A stretch of 59,466 nt of DNA from a bacterium (GCA_030606215.1 JAUWGW010000009.1:1-59466); one strand, 5' to 3'; numbered from the stretch's first letter, positions 23,516 to 33,644 are shown. The notes: a model not told the origin generated them from the letters alone. Translations and numbers: made by a program.

Positions 23516-24964
23516 ATGAAGATACTATTGGTTAATCCTCCATTATCATTGGAAGAGAGATATGGCTCTAAGATGAAGAAGTTTGGTGCTATTTCAGAAC
23601 CGATGGGTCTTGCTTATATAGCCTCTTTCTTAGAGAAAAAACAATACAATGTTAAAATATTGGATGCTGCAGTCCTGGGGATGAGCTTAAAAGATATGGA
23701 ACAATTTCTTAAGGATGACTGCTTTGATATCATTGGCATTACCATGCTTACTACTGCCTATTCTGCAGCTTTGAATACACTTAGGATAGTAAAAAAGGTC
23801 TCCCCACACACTGTTGCTGTTTGTGGTGGTCCTCATCCCACAGCACTCCCAAAAGAGACATTAGAGGAAATAAGGGACTTAGATATCATTTGCATAGGAG
23901 AGGGTGAATACACGATGTATGAAATTGTAAAAACCTTAGAAAACAATGGAGATTTTACTAAAATAAAAGGAATAGCCTTTCGTCAAGATGACAAAATTGT
24001 GATAAATGCTCCAAGACCATACGAAAAAGAATTAGACAGTTTTCCTATTCCAGCAAGACATTTATTACCGGTAAATAAGTATAGTCTTACTACTTCTCGC
24101 ACAAGTGGAGGAAGGTATTGTCCTACAGTAATTGTTGCCAGAGGCTGCCCTTTTAAATGTGCTTTTTGTTTTAGAATTTTTGGAAGTACTTTCAGGCATC
24201 ATTCCATAGAGCGCATTATAGAAGAGTTAAAACTGCTTGTAGATAAATATCAAGCTTCGCAGGTTAATTTGGAAGCAGATACGATTTCTCTAAATAAGAG
24301 ATTTCTTATTAGCTTGTGCGATGCAATTATAAGTAACAAAATTAATAAAAAGATTAAATGGACATGCGAAAGTAGAATAGACACCATAGATGAGGATATA
24401 TTAAAAAAGATGAAGGAAGCAGGTTGCTGGCAAATAAGTTATGGAGTAGAAAGCGGCGTACAGAGATTATTGGATATAATTCAGAAAGGCATAAGATTAG
24501 AACAAGTTGAAAGGATTTTTAAACTCACTAAGAAGCATAGGATTTCTATAAGGTCTTTTTTTATGCTTGGTTTACCTACAGAGACCAGAGAAGAAAGTCA
24601 CCAAACGATAGAGTTTGCCAAGAAACTCGATGCAGATTGGGCTCAATTTACTCTTACTGTACCATACCCTGGAACTCATTTATATTCTTTAGTAAAAAAT
24701 AGTGGAGATTTAAAGAGTAAAAATTGGGATGAATATAACACCTGGGGCGGTTGGAAAGAAGAACGATTACCATATGTTACTGGTGGGCGTACGGAGGAGG
24801 AATTAAGAGAACTTCAAAAGATTGCATTTTATAGGTACTGTATGAGACCAAAAATCTTTTTTAGGTTTCTAAGAAAAAGCTTGAGTTCTTTCCCAGAGTT
24901 TAGGAAAATTTTATCCGGTTTCTTGACACTATTAACAATAAAAGAGAAAAGGCAGAGGTTATAG
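23516..24964 (+). CDS. B12-binding radical SAM enzyme
   Basis: A 482-residue protein with an N-terminal cobalamin-binding-like domain (MKILLVNPPLSLEERYGSKM, CGGPHPTALPKETL, IICIGEGEYTM; about 1-140). The radical SAM core carries VARGCPFKCAFC, the standard CX3CX2C cluster motif, then YGVESGVQRLLDIIQKG and FMLGLPTETREES. The C-terminal tail is short. Class B methylases and related enzymes share this architecture. It probably methylates or rearranges a glycan or lipid carbon. It is followed by a GT-C-like gene with a five-base gap. Confidence 0.87.
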   Translation: MKILLVNPPLSLEERYGSKMKKFGAISEPMGLAYIASFLEKKQYNVKILDAAVLGMSLKDMEQFLKDDCFDIIGITMLTTAYSAALNTLRIVKKVSPHTVAVCGGPHPTALPKETLEEIRDLDIICIGEGEYTMYEIVKTLENNGDFTKIKGIAFRQDDKIVINAPRPYEKELDSFPIPARHLLPVNKYSLTTSRTSGGRYCPTVIVARGCPFKCAFCFRIFGSTFRHHSIERIIEELKLLVDKYQASQVNLEADTISLNKRFLISLCDAIISNKINKKIKWTCESRIDTIDEDILKKMKEAGCWQISYGVESGVQRLLDIIQKGIRLEQVERIFKLTKKHRISIRSFFMLGLPTETREESHQTIEFAKKLDADWAQFTLTVPYPGTHLYSLVKNSGDLKSKNWDEYNTWGGWKEERLPYVTGGRTEEELRELQKIAFYRYCMRPKIFFRFLRKSLSSFPEFRKILSGFLTLLTIKEKRQRL

Positions 24965-24969
24965 AAAAT

Positions 24970-27018
24970 ATGAACATGCAGGATAGCAACTCAAGATTTA
25001 GCTTGACCGATTATCACTTTAAATTAACTATCCTTTTGAATTGTTTTCTCTTCCTTTTCTACTTTCTCTTTCGGCTTTATATGGCCATTCAATTGCTTCT
25101 TGTTGAAAACCAAGGGCTTTTCGACAGATTTCATTATAGCGAAGGACCTCAGCGGTATACCCTCTTTCGGGTATTCATTCCCGTCTTTCTTCTCACAGGA
25201 TTCGCCTTGCTCTGCTACAAACTTTTTAGAAGAGTGAGCGCCGAAGTGGTCAGATTATTCTTTCAACAGATTTTTCTTTTTGACAGAACTGCTCTGTCAA
25301 AGTATCTGTTGTTTCTTCTTTTGTCCTTTGGGATTCTATCTCTTGTTCCCGGATTTACTCTGCTGATAAGAAATCTTGATACTCAGTATGGTTTTATGGA
25401 TATCGATGCCTATATTAGTATGATAAAAAACATGTATCATGGCGACTATAATCCCTCTTGGTTGGGAGGCATTACTTTTGGAAAGTACTATCTTGTTACC
25501 ATGTCAACCTTGAGCCTAACTTTTCTATCCGGAATGGGCAATGTAGTTGCCGCTTACAATATCGTCATAACAATACTATTTTATTTTATAATACTGAATG
25601 TGGTTTTCACCTTTCGTAATCTCTTTTTTGACAAGAGGAATGGAACATATGAAGAACTAACAGCGATTTTCTTTATTAGCGCACTGGTTGTAATCTTCCT
25701 TCGCTTCTGTATCTTCCGAGACTACTTTAATAACGATGCGATTCTTCAAGCGTATTTGCAAGGATACTACGGGAGTTTTGGGGCAGCGTATCTCTACACA
25801 TGCATAATATTTATTTTCAGTCATTTACTGCGAGAAGGGATAGTAGATTTTAAGCAGACCATATTGATTACCTTGATAATTACCCTGTTTAGCAGCATGC
25901 TGGTTCAAAGCTATTTTAATCTTACTTTGTTTCTTCTCCCCACAAGTGGAATGATTCTTGCTGTATTGCTCTCAAGAAGAACCTCTTGGATCAATACCGG
26001 AAAGCTGGCTGTGCTTTTTTTGGCATATCTTATCCTGAATTACACCAGCTATCTTGCCTTGGACATCTTCCCCCGATATTCTATGGCCCCCATTACAAAA
26101 TTCAATATTATGTCCTTAGGCCTGGTGCTCAGCTTCCTCACCCTATTTCTTCTCAATAGACGGCTGAATAACATACCTCTGAAGGTTTTCCTCAAGTATC
26201 GTTCTCTCTTTGTCCTCACCCTCTTTTTTCTTCCTTTCCTCTGGTACTGTTATCATTCCGGGGATAGAAACCGAATAGAATTATTGGGTTATCCGATAAA
26301 ACTGGGAACATCCCGAATTTACTTTTTGGTTTTGCTCTTATATACTTTAGTTTTTGGGTGCTTAGTTTTTGGGTTTTTGAGACTGACTTTACTGAGAAAA
26401 AGAAAGTATTTCCTTTATGGTTTAATCGGCATTGCTTTCTTAATAAGTTTGTTTATAAGTCGTGCTTATGATGCGAAATGGTTTTTGCCCTTTGAATACC
26501 CACCCTTTTATTTCGAAGAAAGAAGAATAATGGATCGGTCTAATCTGTACGCCTTTGATGAAAATGGTATTAAGGTAACGTATAACAAGTATCTGGTTGA
26601 TGTTATCAAATATTTTGTCAGAAATGGGATCACCGATATGTATTACTGGATAGTTTCTAAGACGCCTTCACAGGGTGTCTATGAGCACGGATTGCTACAG
26701 CGTATTTTGTCGTCCAGAGATTATGAGATAGAGGGCATTACTGTAAAACATTTTGATAGTGATAAAGAAGACACTATTCCGGGGTGGGCTAAGACACATC
26801 TCGCTGGAGTTACGGTAAAAGATTATGATGATTTTGTTAAGTACATTTTTGACATTGGGAGAGAAGCCCGCGTAAAAGACACGCGGTTTAAGAATCGCTA
26901 TGTGATTCTGGATAACAATTTTCCCGGGGACACATTGAGACAGTTGGATATTAGTCCTCTATTCCGTAAGATGTATGAAAACAAGCTCTACAAGGTTTAT
27001 CGGATTGAAAGCCCGTGA
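24970..27018 (+). CDS. Large polytopic membrane protein, GT-C-like
   Basis: 682 residues. About a dozen hydrophobic segments between residues 18 and 500 are followed by a soluble C-terminal domain of about 170 residues (from SRAYDAKWFLPFEYPPFYF on). I do not recognise a named family. The plan (many helices, then an extracytoplasmic domain) and the neighbours fit a GT-C glycosyltransferase using polyprenyl-phosphate sugars. An acidic loop with MDIDAYISMIKNMYHGDYNP lies after the early helices, where GT-C enzymes have their catalytic Asp. It overlaps the truncated B12-domain gene by four bases. Confidence 0.7.
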   Translation: MNMQDSNSRFSLTDYHFKLTILLNCFLFLFYFLFRLYMAIQLLLVENQGLFDRFHYSEGPQRYTLFRVFIPVFLLTGFALLCYKLFRRVSAEVVRLFFQQIFLFDRTALSKYLLFLLLSFGILSLVPGFTLLIRNLDTQYGFMDIDAYISMIKNMYHGDYNPSWLGGITFGKYYLVTMSTLSLTFLSGMGNVVAAYNIVITILFYFIILNVVFTFRNLFFDKRNGTYEELTAIFFISALVVIFLRFCIFRDYFNNDAILQAYLQGYYGSFGAAYLYTCIIFIFSHLLREGIVDFKQTILITLIITLFSSMLVQSYFNLTLFLLPTSGMILAVLLSRRTSWINTGKLAVLFLAYLILNYTSYLALDIFPRYSMAPITKFNIMSLGLVLSFLTLFLLNRRLNNIPLKVFLKYRSLFVLTLFFLPFLWYCYHSGDRNRIELLGYPIKLGTSRIYFLVLLLYTLVFGCLVFGFLRLTLLRKRKYFLYGLIGIAFLISLFISRAYDAKWFLPFEYPPFYFEERRIMDRSNLYAFDENGIKVTYNKYLVDVIKYFVRNGITDMYYWIVSKTPSQGVYEHGLLQRILSSRDYEIEGITVKHFDSDKEDTIPGWAKTHLAGVTVKDYDDFVKYIFDIGREARVKDTRFKNRYVILDNNFPGDTLRQLDISPLFRKMYENKLYKVYRIESP

Positions 27019-27296
27019 AAGTATTATTGATAGAGCCGAACTATGACAGCCATGTGGTGCATCCTCCATTGGGCCTGGGGTATTTAGTTTCTTGTCTTGA
27101 GCGAGAAGACTATACTGTCTCCATTTTCGATGGCACATTAAAAGATGCTACTGAAGAAGATTTTCTGGAAGCGGTTTCGAATTTCGGGCCGGATTTGGTT
27201 GGCATTTCAGTGTTGACCCGGGGACACAACCGGGCGAAAAAGATGGCAGAAATTATTAAGGAACAATTTGGTAGTTTCCCGGTGGTAGTGGTATAA
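27015..27296 (+). pseudogene. Orphan B12-binding domain, remnant of a radical SAM gene
   Basis: From a GTG start the 93-residue frame MKVLLIEPNYDSHVVHPPLG matches the first part of the cobalamin-binding domain of the B12-radical SAM genes nearby (compare the starts at 23516 and 32136). It contains LGYLVSCLEREDYTVSIFDG and GISVLTRGHNRAKKM, and stops at PVVVV, just where the family continues GGPHP. The radical SAM domain is absent. Composition changes at the break from the glycan-locus average to AT-rich, so it marks a recombination junction. A free-standing B12-binding protein is possible but less likely. Confidence 0.7.
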
Positions 27297-27320
27297 TCCA
27301 CCAAAAAGAAAGACAAAAAT

Positions 27321-28421
27321 ATGTATAGAAAACATTTAGGGAAAATACATTGCATAGATTGTGGAGGTGGTTTTGAAATTATTTGCTCTAAGGGGCAAGG
27401 TAAAAACATTAAGTATGGAATCTTGAAATGTAAGAATTGTGGGGCGAAATTTCCAATTATTAATTTTATTCCAAGATTGCTGAAAGGTGAATTATTAAAG
27501 CAATGTTTGATTTATTATTTTGATCAAATAAGAAATAATGGAGATTTATATGATTTCTATAATGCAAAACTGAGTTCTATCAACGCTAAAAGAAGTAGAA
27601 AAAAGATAGAAGCAATTAAACTAAGGACCCAAAAACAATTTGGTTATGAGTGGCAAATATGGAAAAGGCTCCCTGCTTTTGCTGAAAACCACTTTTTTGA
27701 AATAATGGGGGAAGATTTAAATTTTTTCAAGAGTAAAATCGGATGGGATCCAGCTGTTGGTATGGGTAGAGATTTATTTAATGCAGCAAAAGCAATTGGA
27801 CAAAGTGGATTTATGATAGGTAGTGACATTTCTTTTGCAGTTGATGCGGCATATGAAAGATGTAAATTCTTCGATAATGTATTGATTGTTGAAGCAGATC
27901 TATATACGGATTTTGTGAAGGACGAAAGCCTAGATTTCGCGTGTATGATTGGCTTGATTCAGCATTTAACTCAACCTAAAAATGGAATAGAGCAGGTATT
28001 TAAGAAGGTAAAAAAGGATGGTTATTTTGTAGGAACTGTATACACTGAGCCAAATGATCTATTAGGCAAATTTCTTGTTAATTTTATAAATTTTATGAGG
28101 TTTTTTACCTTAAGGTTGCCCCTTCCAATTGTGTTGTTTATTAGCCGTATATGCGCAATTCCTGCATACATTTTGTTTAAATTACCTTTTTTTATTCTGA
28201 AAAGATTCAAGTATATTCAAAACATGAATAAGCTTTATCCAACCCATAAGACCCAAAAAAGAAAACCTAATTTAGACCTATTAGCTCATAATTGGTTTGA
28301 TCATTTTACACCTTCGATAATAGGTTTTTATTCACATAATCAAATAATGTCATTAATTGAAGATTTAAAGATTGATCTGAAATATTTTAAATATGGTATT
28401 TTCCGATTCGTCAAAGAATAA
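27321..28421 (+). CDS. Methyltransferase with N-terminal zinc ribbon
   Basis: A 366-residue, AT-rich gene. The N-terminus has CIDCGGGF and CKNCGAKFP, a four-cysteine Trm112-like zinc ribbon ending PIINFIPRLL. The class I fold follows with WDPAVGMGRDLFNAAK as motif I, GSDISFAVDAAYERCKF as motif II and ACMIGLIQHLTQPKNGIEQV as the post-II block. The C-terminal 120 residues include a hydrophobic stretch (LPLPIVLFISRICAIPAYIL) that may touch the membrane. The glycan locus suggests a sugar or lipid substrate. It sits directly after a truncated gene and may have arrived with that rearrangement. Confidence 0.8.
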   Translation: MYRKHLGKIHCIDCGGGFEIICSKGQGKNIKYGILKCKNCGAKFPIINFIPRLLKGELLKQCLIYYFDQIRNNGDLYDFYNAKLSSINAKRSRKKIEAIKLRTQKQFGYEWQIWKRLPAFAENHFFEIMGEDLNFFKSKIGWDPAVGMGRDLFNAAKAIGQSGFMIGSDISFAVDAAYERCKFFDNVLIVEADLYTDFVKDESLDFACMIGLIQHLTQPKNGIEQVFKKVKKDGYFVGTVYTEPNDLLGKFLVNFINFMRFFTLRLPLPIVLFISRICAIPAYILFKLPFFILKRFKYIQNMNKLYPTHKTQKRKPNLDLLAHNWFDHFTPSIIGFYSHNQIMSLIEDLKIDLKYFKYGIFRFVKE

Positions 28422-28491
28422 ATATTACTCAAAAAATGAGCAGAATATTCTCTCCTTTGTGCCGGGGACAGCTCATTAGAAGGAGAAGATA

Positions 28492-30303
28492 ATGTGTGGC
28501 ATTTGCGGAATTTTAGAGTTTGATTCAAAAAAGGCTGTTGATGAAGGCGTCTTAAGAGCAATGAATCAGACCATGGTTCATCGTGGGCCGGATGATTGTG
28601 GTTTTTATCTTAAGGAAAATGCAGGTTTGGGGAATCAACGCCTGAGCATTATAGATTTAGCCACTGGTCATCAGCCGATTCATAATGAAGGCAAGAATTT
28701 GTGGATTGTCTTGAATGGGGAAATCTATAATTTTTTAGAATTGAGGAAGGATTTGGAAGGAAATGGCCATAAATTTTACACCAGAAGTGATACCGAAGTA
28801 ATCTTGCATTTGTATGAGGAAGAAGGAGAGGGATGCTTAGAAAAGTTGGATGGGATGTTTGCGTTTGCAATCTGGGATGAGAAAAGGCGATGTTTATTTT
28901 TAGCTCGCGATCCTCTAGGCAAAAAACCGCTTCACTGGGCGATTTTTGACAATGCTTTTATCTTTGCCTCAGAGATAAAGGCGCTTCTAACTTATCCCGG
29001 ATTTGAGAGAGAGATTAACTCCGAATCTTTGGCGAAATATTTTCTGTACGGCTTTATTCCTGCCCCGGCAACAATTTTTAAAGGAATAAAAAAACTTTTG
29101 CCTGGTCATTTTATGGTAGTGGGAGATGACGGCAGAGTAAAAGAAGGAAAGTACTGGGACATTAACTATTCTTCAAAAATCGAAGACTGGAGCAGGGATG
29201 AAATAAAGAAGGAAGCAGTTACACTCTTAAAGAAAGCTACTGAGGAAAGGTTGATTTCTGATGTTCCTCTTGGAGTTTTTTTAAGTGGAGGGGTTGACTC
29301 GGGAATAGTGGCAGCTTTAATGGCAAGGATTGTTTCGCCTTCACAAGTTCGAGCTTTCAGCATCGGTTTTGAGGAAAAGGATTTTGACGAATCTTTTTAC
29401 GCTAAAAAGGTAGCTAAACACCTTGGGGTTGAACACCACCTTAAGATATTTTCTCAGAGAGAAATCTTGGAGCAGGTTTCGAAGATAGCCCGGTTTTTAG
29501 ATGAGCCGATGGCCGATCCCTCAATTCTGCCCACTTTTTTACTTTCTTCTTTTACCCGGGGAGGTGTTAAGGTGGCTCTTTCCGGCGACGGAGGGGATGA
29601 AGATTTCGCTGGTTATCCGAAATATTTAGCTCACCGGTTTTTAGAAAAGTTCCATGCGAACTGGCTTCCCATACATCTTTTGGCTAATCTTTTTCCGGGT
29701 AAAGCAGGAACTTTCTTGCGCTATTCTCGGTATCCTTTGCACCTGCGTAACCAGCTCTGGATTAGCCAGTTTTCTCCACGGGAAGTAGAGAGTTTGATGG
29801 GAAAAAATTTTGAGTTATTTGAGGATGTCAAAGGGTATCATGAGACTTTTAACGGCAAAGATTTCCTTGATGAGGCATTTTCCCTGGATATCAAGTTGAC
29901 CCTTTCCGATTTGTATCTGGTTAAAACCGATAGGGCCAGTATGGCGGCATCTTTGGAAGTCCGCTGCCCTTTTTTAGATAGGGAATTGGTCGAGTTTTGT
30001 GCTAGAATTCCATCACGGCTAAAATTAGAGGGTGGTGGGACAAAGTCTCTCTTGAAAGAGATTGCTGTGGAGTTTTTACCGGAGGACGTTGTCTTCAGAC
30101 CGAAGATGGGGCTTGGTATCCCTTTAGAGAAGTGGCTTAAAAAGGAGATGAGGTCTCTTGTGTTTGAAAGCCTTTCTCCTGAGAAGATCAAAAAGGAAGG
30201 AATTTTAAATCCTGAGAAAGTAGAAAAGGTCTTAACCGGAAGTAATCTACGTCAGGTTTGGACACTTTTGGTTTTTGAACAATGGTTGGAGAAATGGGTA
30301 TAA
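28492..30303 (+). CDS. asnB: Asparagine synthetase (glutamine-hydrolysing)-type amidotransferase
   Basis: A 603-residue AsnB-family protein starting MCGICGILEF, so Cys2 is the N-terminal glutaminase nucleophile after Met removal. MVHRGPDDCGFY and LGNQRLSIIDL belong to the glutaminase domain (1 to about 200). The synthetase domain has the PP-loop LSGGVDSGIVAAL, then FSIGFEEKDFDES, ALSGDGGDEDFAGY and the C-terminal VRCPFLDRELVEF. GGAG precedes the ATG. In surface-glycan loci such enzymes amidate uronic acids on O-antigens, or may simply make asparagine. The context favours glycan amidation; the sequence does not settle it. Confidence 0.87.
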   Translation: MCGICGILEFDSKKAVDEGVLRAMNQTMVHRGPDDCGFYLKENAGLGNQRLSIIDLATGHQPIHNEGKNLWIVLNGEIYNFLELRKDLEGNGHKFYTRSDTEVILHLYEEEGEGCLEKLDGMFAFAIWDEKRRCLFLARDPLGKKPLHWAIFDNAFIFASEIKALLTYPGFEREINSESLAKYFLYGFIPAPATIFKGIKKLLPGHFMVVGDDGRVKEGKYWDINYSSKIEDWSRDEIKKEAVTLLKKATEERLISDVPLGVFLSGGVDSGIVAALMARIVSPSQVRAFSIGFEEKDFDESFYAKKVAKHLGVEHHLKIFSQREILEQVSKIARFLDEPMADPSILPTFLLSSFTRGGVKVALSGDGGDEDFAGYPKYLAHRFLEKFHANWLPIHLLANLFPGKAGTFLRYSRYPLHLRNQLWISQFSPREVESLMGKNFELFEDVKGYHETFNGKDFLDEAFSLDIKLTLSDLYLVKTDRASMAASLEVRCPFLDRELVEFCARIPSRLKLEGGGTKSLLKEIAVEFLPEDVVFRPKMGLGIPLEKWLKKEMRSLVFESLSPEKIKKEGILNPEKVEKVLTGSNLRQVWTLLVFEQWLEKWV

Positions 30304-31226
30304 AGCTGGTTTCAGTTGTTATTACCACCAGAAATCGCAGGGATGTTGTCATAGACTGTCTTAATTCGGTTCTTAGGATGAATTATGCCAATTTTGAGGT
30401 GATTTTGGTAGACAATGCTTCAAGTGATGGAACAGTCCAAGCAGTAATGGAAAAGTTTCCTATGGTTAGGGTAGTGGCGGCTGAAGAAAACCTGGGACTC
30501 AATGGCGGCAAAAATTTAGGGCAAAAAGAAGCTTCAGGGGATTATATCTTTTATCTCGATTCCGATACAACTGTTGATGAGAGATTGCTTTTGGAAATGG
30601 TCAGAGTTGCCGAGAGTGACGTTAAAATTGGAGTTGTTACTCCCAAGATGTACTATCTGAATCCTCCAGATGTTATCTGGTATGCAGGGGCAAAGGTAAA
30701 TCTCTTAACGAGCCAAACTAAGAACATTGGATGTAATGAGAAGGATGAGGGACAATTGGACCAGATCAGGGAAACCGAGTTTGCTCCCACGGCTTATCTT
30801 GTAAAAAGGGAAGTCATAGAGAGGATTGGAGGGCATAATGAGGATTTGTTTATGACTTACGGAGATACAGATTTCGGTTTTCGGACAAGAGAAGCCGGAT
30901 TTAAGGTCGTTTTTTGTCCCGAAGCCAAACTCTGGCATTGTTTGGAAATGGATGAAAATATAAAGACCGTGCGGGCTTTAGGCTACAATTTGCCCATGCG
31001 GGCTTACTATTTTGCCCGTAATCGTGTGATTTTCATGAAGATTCACGTGCCAAGACTCAATTTTATCATCTTTATGCTTTTCTTTTTCCCTCTTTTTACT
31101 TTTTATTTTGTCTATAAGATTATTCGTTTTGGTGCAGGTTGGCGGTTTTTGAGGCCTCATCTAAGAGGAAGTTTCGACGGTTTAAGATATGCTTTTGGAG
31201 GTAGAATTAAAAATGTCTACAGATGA
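30282..31226 (+). CDS. GT2 rhamnosyltransferase-like glycosyltransferase
   Basis: A 314-residue GT-A enzyme. VSVVITTRNRRDVVIDCLNS, VILVDNASSDGT, YFLDSDTTVDERLL-like acidic motif (as read: YLDSDTTVDERLL) and MTYGDTDFGFRTREAGF follow the WcaA/rhamnosyltransferase group. A hydrophobic segment near 255-280 suggests membrane association. It overlaps asnB by 22 bases. The start at 30282 is taken; ATG 30294 is equally possible because both lack a well-placed ribosome-binding site. Confidence 0.85.
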   Translation: MVGEMGIKLVSVVITTRNRRDVVIDCLNSVLRMNYANFEVILVDNASSDGTVQAVMEKFPMVRVVAAEENLGLNGGKNLGQKEASGDYIFYLDSDTTVDERLLLEMVRVAESDVKIGVVTPKMYYLNPPDVIWYAGAKVNLLTSQTKNIGCNEKDEGQLDQIRETEFAPTAYLVKREVIERIGGHNEDLFMTYGDTDFGFRTREAGFKVVFCPEAKLWHCLEMDENIKTVRALGYNLPMRAYYFARNRVIFMKIHVPRLNFIIFMLFFFPLFTFYFVYKIIRFGAGWRFLRPHLRGSFDGLRYAFGGRIKNVYR

Positions 31227-32139
31227 TTTACTTCAAATCTTAGTCTGTCCTGATTGCCAGTCGGGTGTAGAGCCAAGGGATGGTGGTTTTTACTGCCGAT
31301 CTTGTCACCAATCATTTCCAGTGGCAGATGATATACCAATGATGCTTTCCCATTTTTCATCAGACATTGAGGTTACTAAGAAACAGTGGGATAAAAACTA
31401 TTTAGAATGGATAAAGGGAGACATTTCTCCGTATTTACTTGAGTACCGACGAGACTACCTTGCTGATATCCTAAAGCCGATTAATAAGTTTTTGACAATT
31501 AAACCGGGTTCAGTTTATTGTGAAATTGGTTGCGGTCCGGCAATTGTGGGCTTGGAGATGGCCAAAAAAGGCTGTCAGGTGGTAGGAATTGACCTTTCAT
31601 TGGAAGGATTAAAATTAGCTAAAAGCTTATATGCTAAGGAAAAATCCGAAGGATTTTTTGTTTGTGGGGATATTCTTAAAATGCCTTTTAAGGCGGACTC
31701 TTTAGACTTAATTTATGGAGGAGGAGTTCTGGAACACTTTAAGGATACTGCGGGGGCAATAAGGGAACTTTCTAGGGTTCTCAGAAAAGGCGGACATATC
31801 CTTGCGACTGTTCCTTTTATTTCTTTAAGCACTTTAACTTACAGGCAATCGTATGGTAACATTCCTGAACTGCCAATTTTGAAAACTATCTTAGAATTTG
31901 TACATATTAAAATTTTAAAGAAAAGATTTATGCCTTTCGGTTATGAGAAGTCATTCACCCGAGGAAAACTGAAAGAGCTTTTTTCTCAGGCAGGTTTTCA
32001 GGAGATAAAAATAGGTTTTTTTGAATGCCACCTCCCTTTTTATCGCTTTAAGAATGAGTCTTTAAAGGAGTTTTTGAGAAAAATAGCTAAACTTAAGCTC
32101 TTTTGGCCAATGATTTATATTGAGGCAGTAAAAAGTTGA
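31213..32139 (+). CDS. Methyltransferase with N-terminal zinc ribbon (Trm112-like)
   Basis: About 308 residues from ATG 31213, chosen for GGAGG 11 bases upstream. The N-terminus LLQILVCPDCQSGVEPRDGG and CRSCHQSFPVADDIPMM are a Trm112-type zinc ribbon. The class I core has YCEIGCGPAIVGLEMAKKG, VVGIDLSLEGLKLAK and DLIYGGGVLEHFKDTAGAIR. It has the same architecture as the gene at 27321 but a different sequence. It overlaps the GT2 gene by 14 bases, and its TGA overlaps the TTG start of the next radical SAM gene, so they form a coupled series. Confidence 0.85.
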   Translation: MSTDDLLQILVCPDCQSGVEPRDGGFYCRSCHQSFPVADDIPMMLSHFSSDIEVTKKQWDKNYLEWIKGDISPYLLEYRRDYLADILKPINKFLTIKPGSVYCEIGCGPAIVGLEMAKKGCQVVGIDLSLEGLKLAKSLYAKEKSEGFFVCGDILKMPFKADSLDLIYGGGVLEHFKDTAGAIRELSRVLRKGGHILATVPFISLSTLTYRQSYGNIPELPILKTILEFVHIKILKKRFMPFGYEKSFTRGKLKELFSQAGFQEIKIGFFECHLPFYRFKNESLKEFLRKIAKLKLFWPMIYIEAVKS

Positions 32140-33644
32140 AAGTTTTGCTTCTGAATCCGTTTCTAACTGTTTATCCTGACGATCCGGCTGGGGTGAGTCC
32201 GGCATTGGGATTAGGGTACTTAGCTGCCTACCTCGAGCAAAACGGGATAGATGTTTCCGTTTTGGATATCGCGGCTGAAGGAGTGCATGAGGTAAGAATG
32301 GTAGGCAAAAAAGTGCGCTACGGTTTGGATACAATAGAGATAAAGAGACGCTTGAAAGAATATTCCCCTCAGATTGTAGGCATTACCTGCCAATCTACTC
32401 TTCATGCCCAGGATGCCCATGATACAGCGAAGATAGTTAAGGATGCTGAGCCGGAGAGCTTAGTGGTAATGGGAGGAGCCCATCCTTCCTCAGAGCCCCG
32501 CGGAGTTTTGGAAGACGAAAATGTTGATATTGTTGTTAAGGGAGAAGGGGAAATAACTCTTCTGGGAATTTGTAAAAACTTTGAAGAGGAAAAAGACTTA
32601 GAGGACATTCTCGGTACCTTCGTCCGCAATAATGGAAAGGTAATTGAGAACCCACCCCGTCCGTTTATTAAGGAACTTGACAGTTTGCCTTTTCCCGCCC
32701 GTCATCTTTTGCCGATGGATACTTACTTCCGTGAGTTTGTTACCCGAACCAATTATGTGATGAGGGAGCGAGCAGCTACAGTAGTCACTTCCAGGGGCTG
32801 TCCGGGGAACTGTATCTTTTGTGCAGTCAAGACGGTTTGGGGCAGGAGGTGGCGGGCGCGTTCGCCCCAAAATGTAGTGGATGAAATTGAAGAACTGGTC
32901 AGGGATTATCATGTGGAAGAGATTCATTTCCTGGACGATAGTATTTCAGTGAACAGGGAACGGCTGATGGGGATATGCGGGGAAATCATCAGGCGAAAGC
33001 TTGATATTAAATGGACTACACCCAATGGCATAGCAGTCTGGCTGCTCCATAAAGAACTCCTGAGGAAAATGAAGCAAGCCGGGTGCTACCGTCTGACTTT
33101 TGGTCTTGAATCCGGTAATAGAGAAACCTTGAAATTTCTGGGTAAGAGTTATAATTATGACTATGCCCGGAAAATGATAAGATACAGCCATCGTATTGGT
33201 CTCTGGACCATCGGCACTTTTATTATCGGTTTTCCTTATGAGAAAAGAGAATCGATTGAGGACACTATTGATTTTGCTATTTCTACGAATCTTGATTTTG
33301 CCATTTTTTACATTGCTAATCCCCTTCCAGGAACTCCAATGTACGACATTTATCTCAAGGAGGGTTTACTTCCAAAAACCGGGGCATTTGATATCGTTCG
33401 TGGTTGCAGGACTAAGTATTTCAGCCACGAGGAACTCAAAAAGCTCCAGGGGGAAGCCTTCTCCCGTTTTTTGAAGAGCCGGCTCGGGAAACCCTGGCGG
33501 TTTGTGAATAAAGTAAGGTCTCTTGAAGACTTCGCTTATGTTCTGAAACTCGGGAGAAATTTTTCGCGGTTTATCTCAAATCCAACTTCAATGGAGAAAA
33601 AAGGAATTGCCGCTTTGTGGGAAGGTGGCAATAAGAAAAGATGA
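32136..33644 (+). CDS. B12-binding radical SAM enzyme
   Basis: 502 residues from a TTG start whose TTGA overlaps the previous stop. The N-terminal cobalamin-binding-like domain starts MKVLLLNPFLTVYPDDPAGV and includes MGGAHPSSEPRGVLEDENVD. The radical SAM core has TSRGCPGNCIFC (CX3CX2C), EIHFLDDSISVNRERL, LTFGLESGNRETL and FIIGFPYEKRES. It is most similar in layout to the enzyme at 23516. It is followed by the 1415-residue membrane protein with a four-base overlap. A carbon-methylation or rearrangement step on the glycan lipid is inferred. Confidence 0.87.
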   Translation: MKVLLLNPFLTVYPDDPAGVSPALGLGYLAAYLEQNGIDVSVLDIAAEGVHEVRMVGKKVRYGLDTIEIKRRLKEYSPQIVGITCQSTLHAQDAHDTAKIVKDAEPESLVVMGGAHPSSEPRGVLEDENVDIVVKGEGEITLLGICKNFEEEKDLEDILGTFVRNNGKVIENPPRPFIKELDSLPFPARHLLPMDTYFREFVTRTNYVMRERAATVVTSRGCPGNCIFCAVKTVWGRRWRARSPQNVVDEIEELVRDYHVEEIHFLDDSISVNRERLMGICGEIIRRKLDIKWTTPNGIAVWLLHKELLRKMKQAGCYRLTFGLESGNRETLKFLGKSYNYDYARKMIRYSHRIGLWTIGTFIIGFPYEKRESIEDTIDFAISTNLDFAIFYIANPLPGTPMYDIYLKEGLLPKTGAFDIVRGCRTKYFSHEELKKLQGEAFSRFLKSRLGKPWRFVNKVRSLEDFAYVLKLGRNFSRFISNPTSMEKKGIAALWEGGNKKR

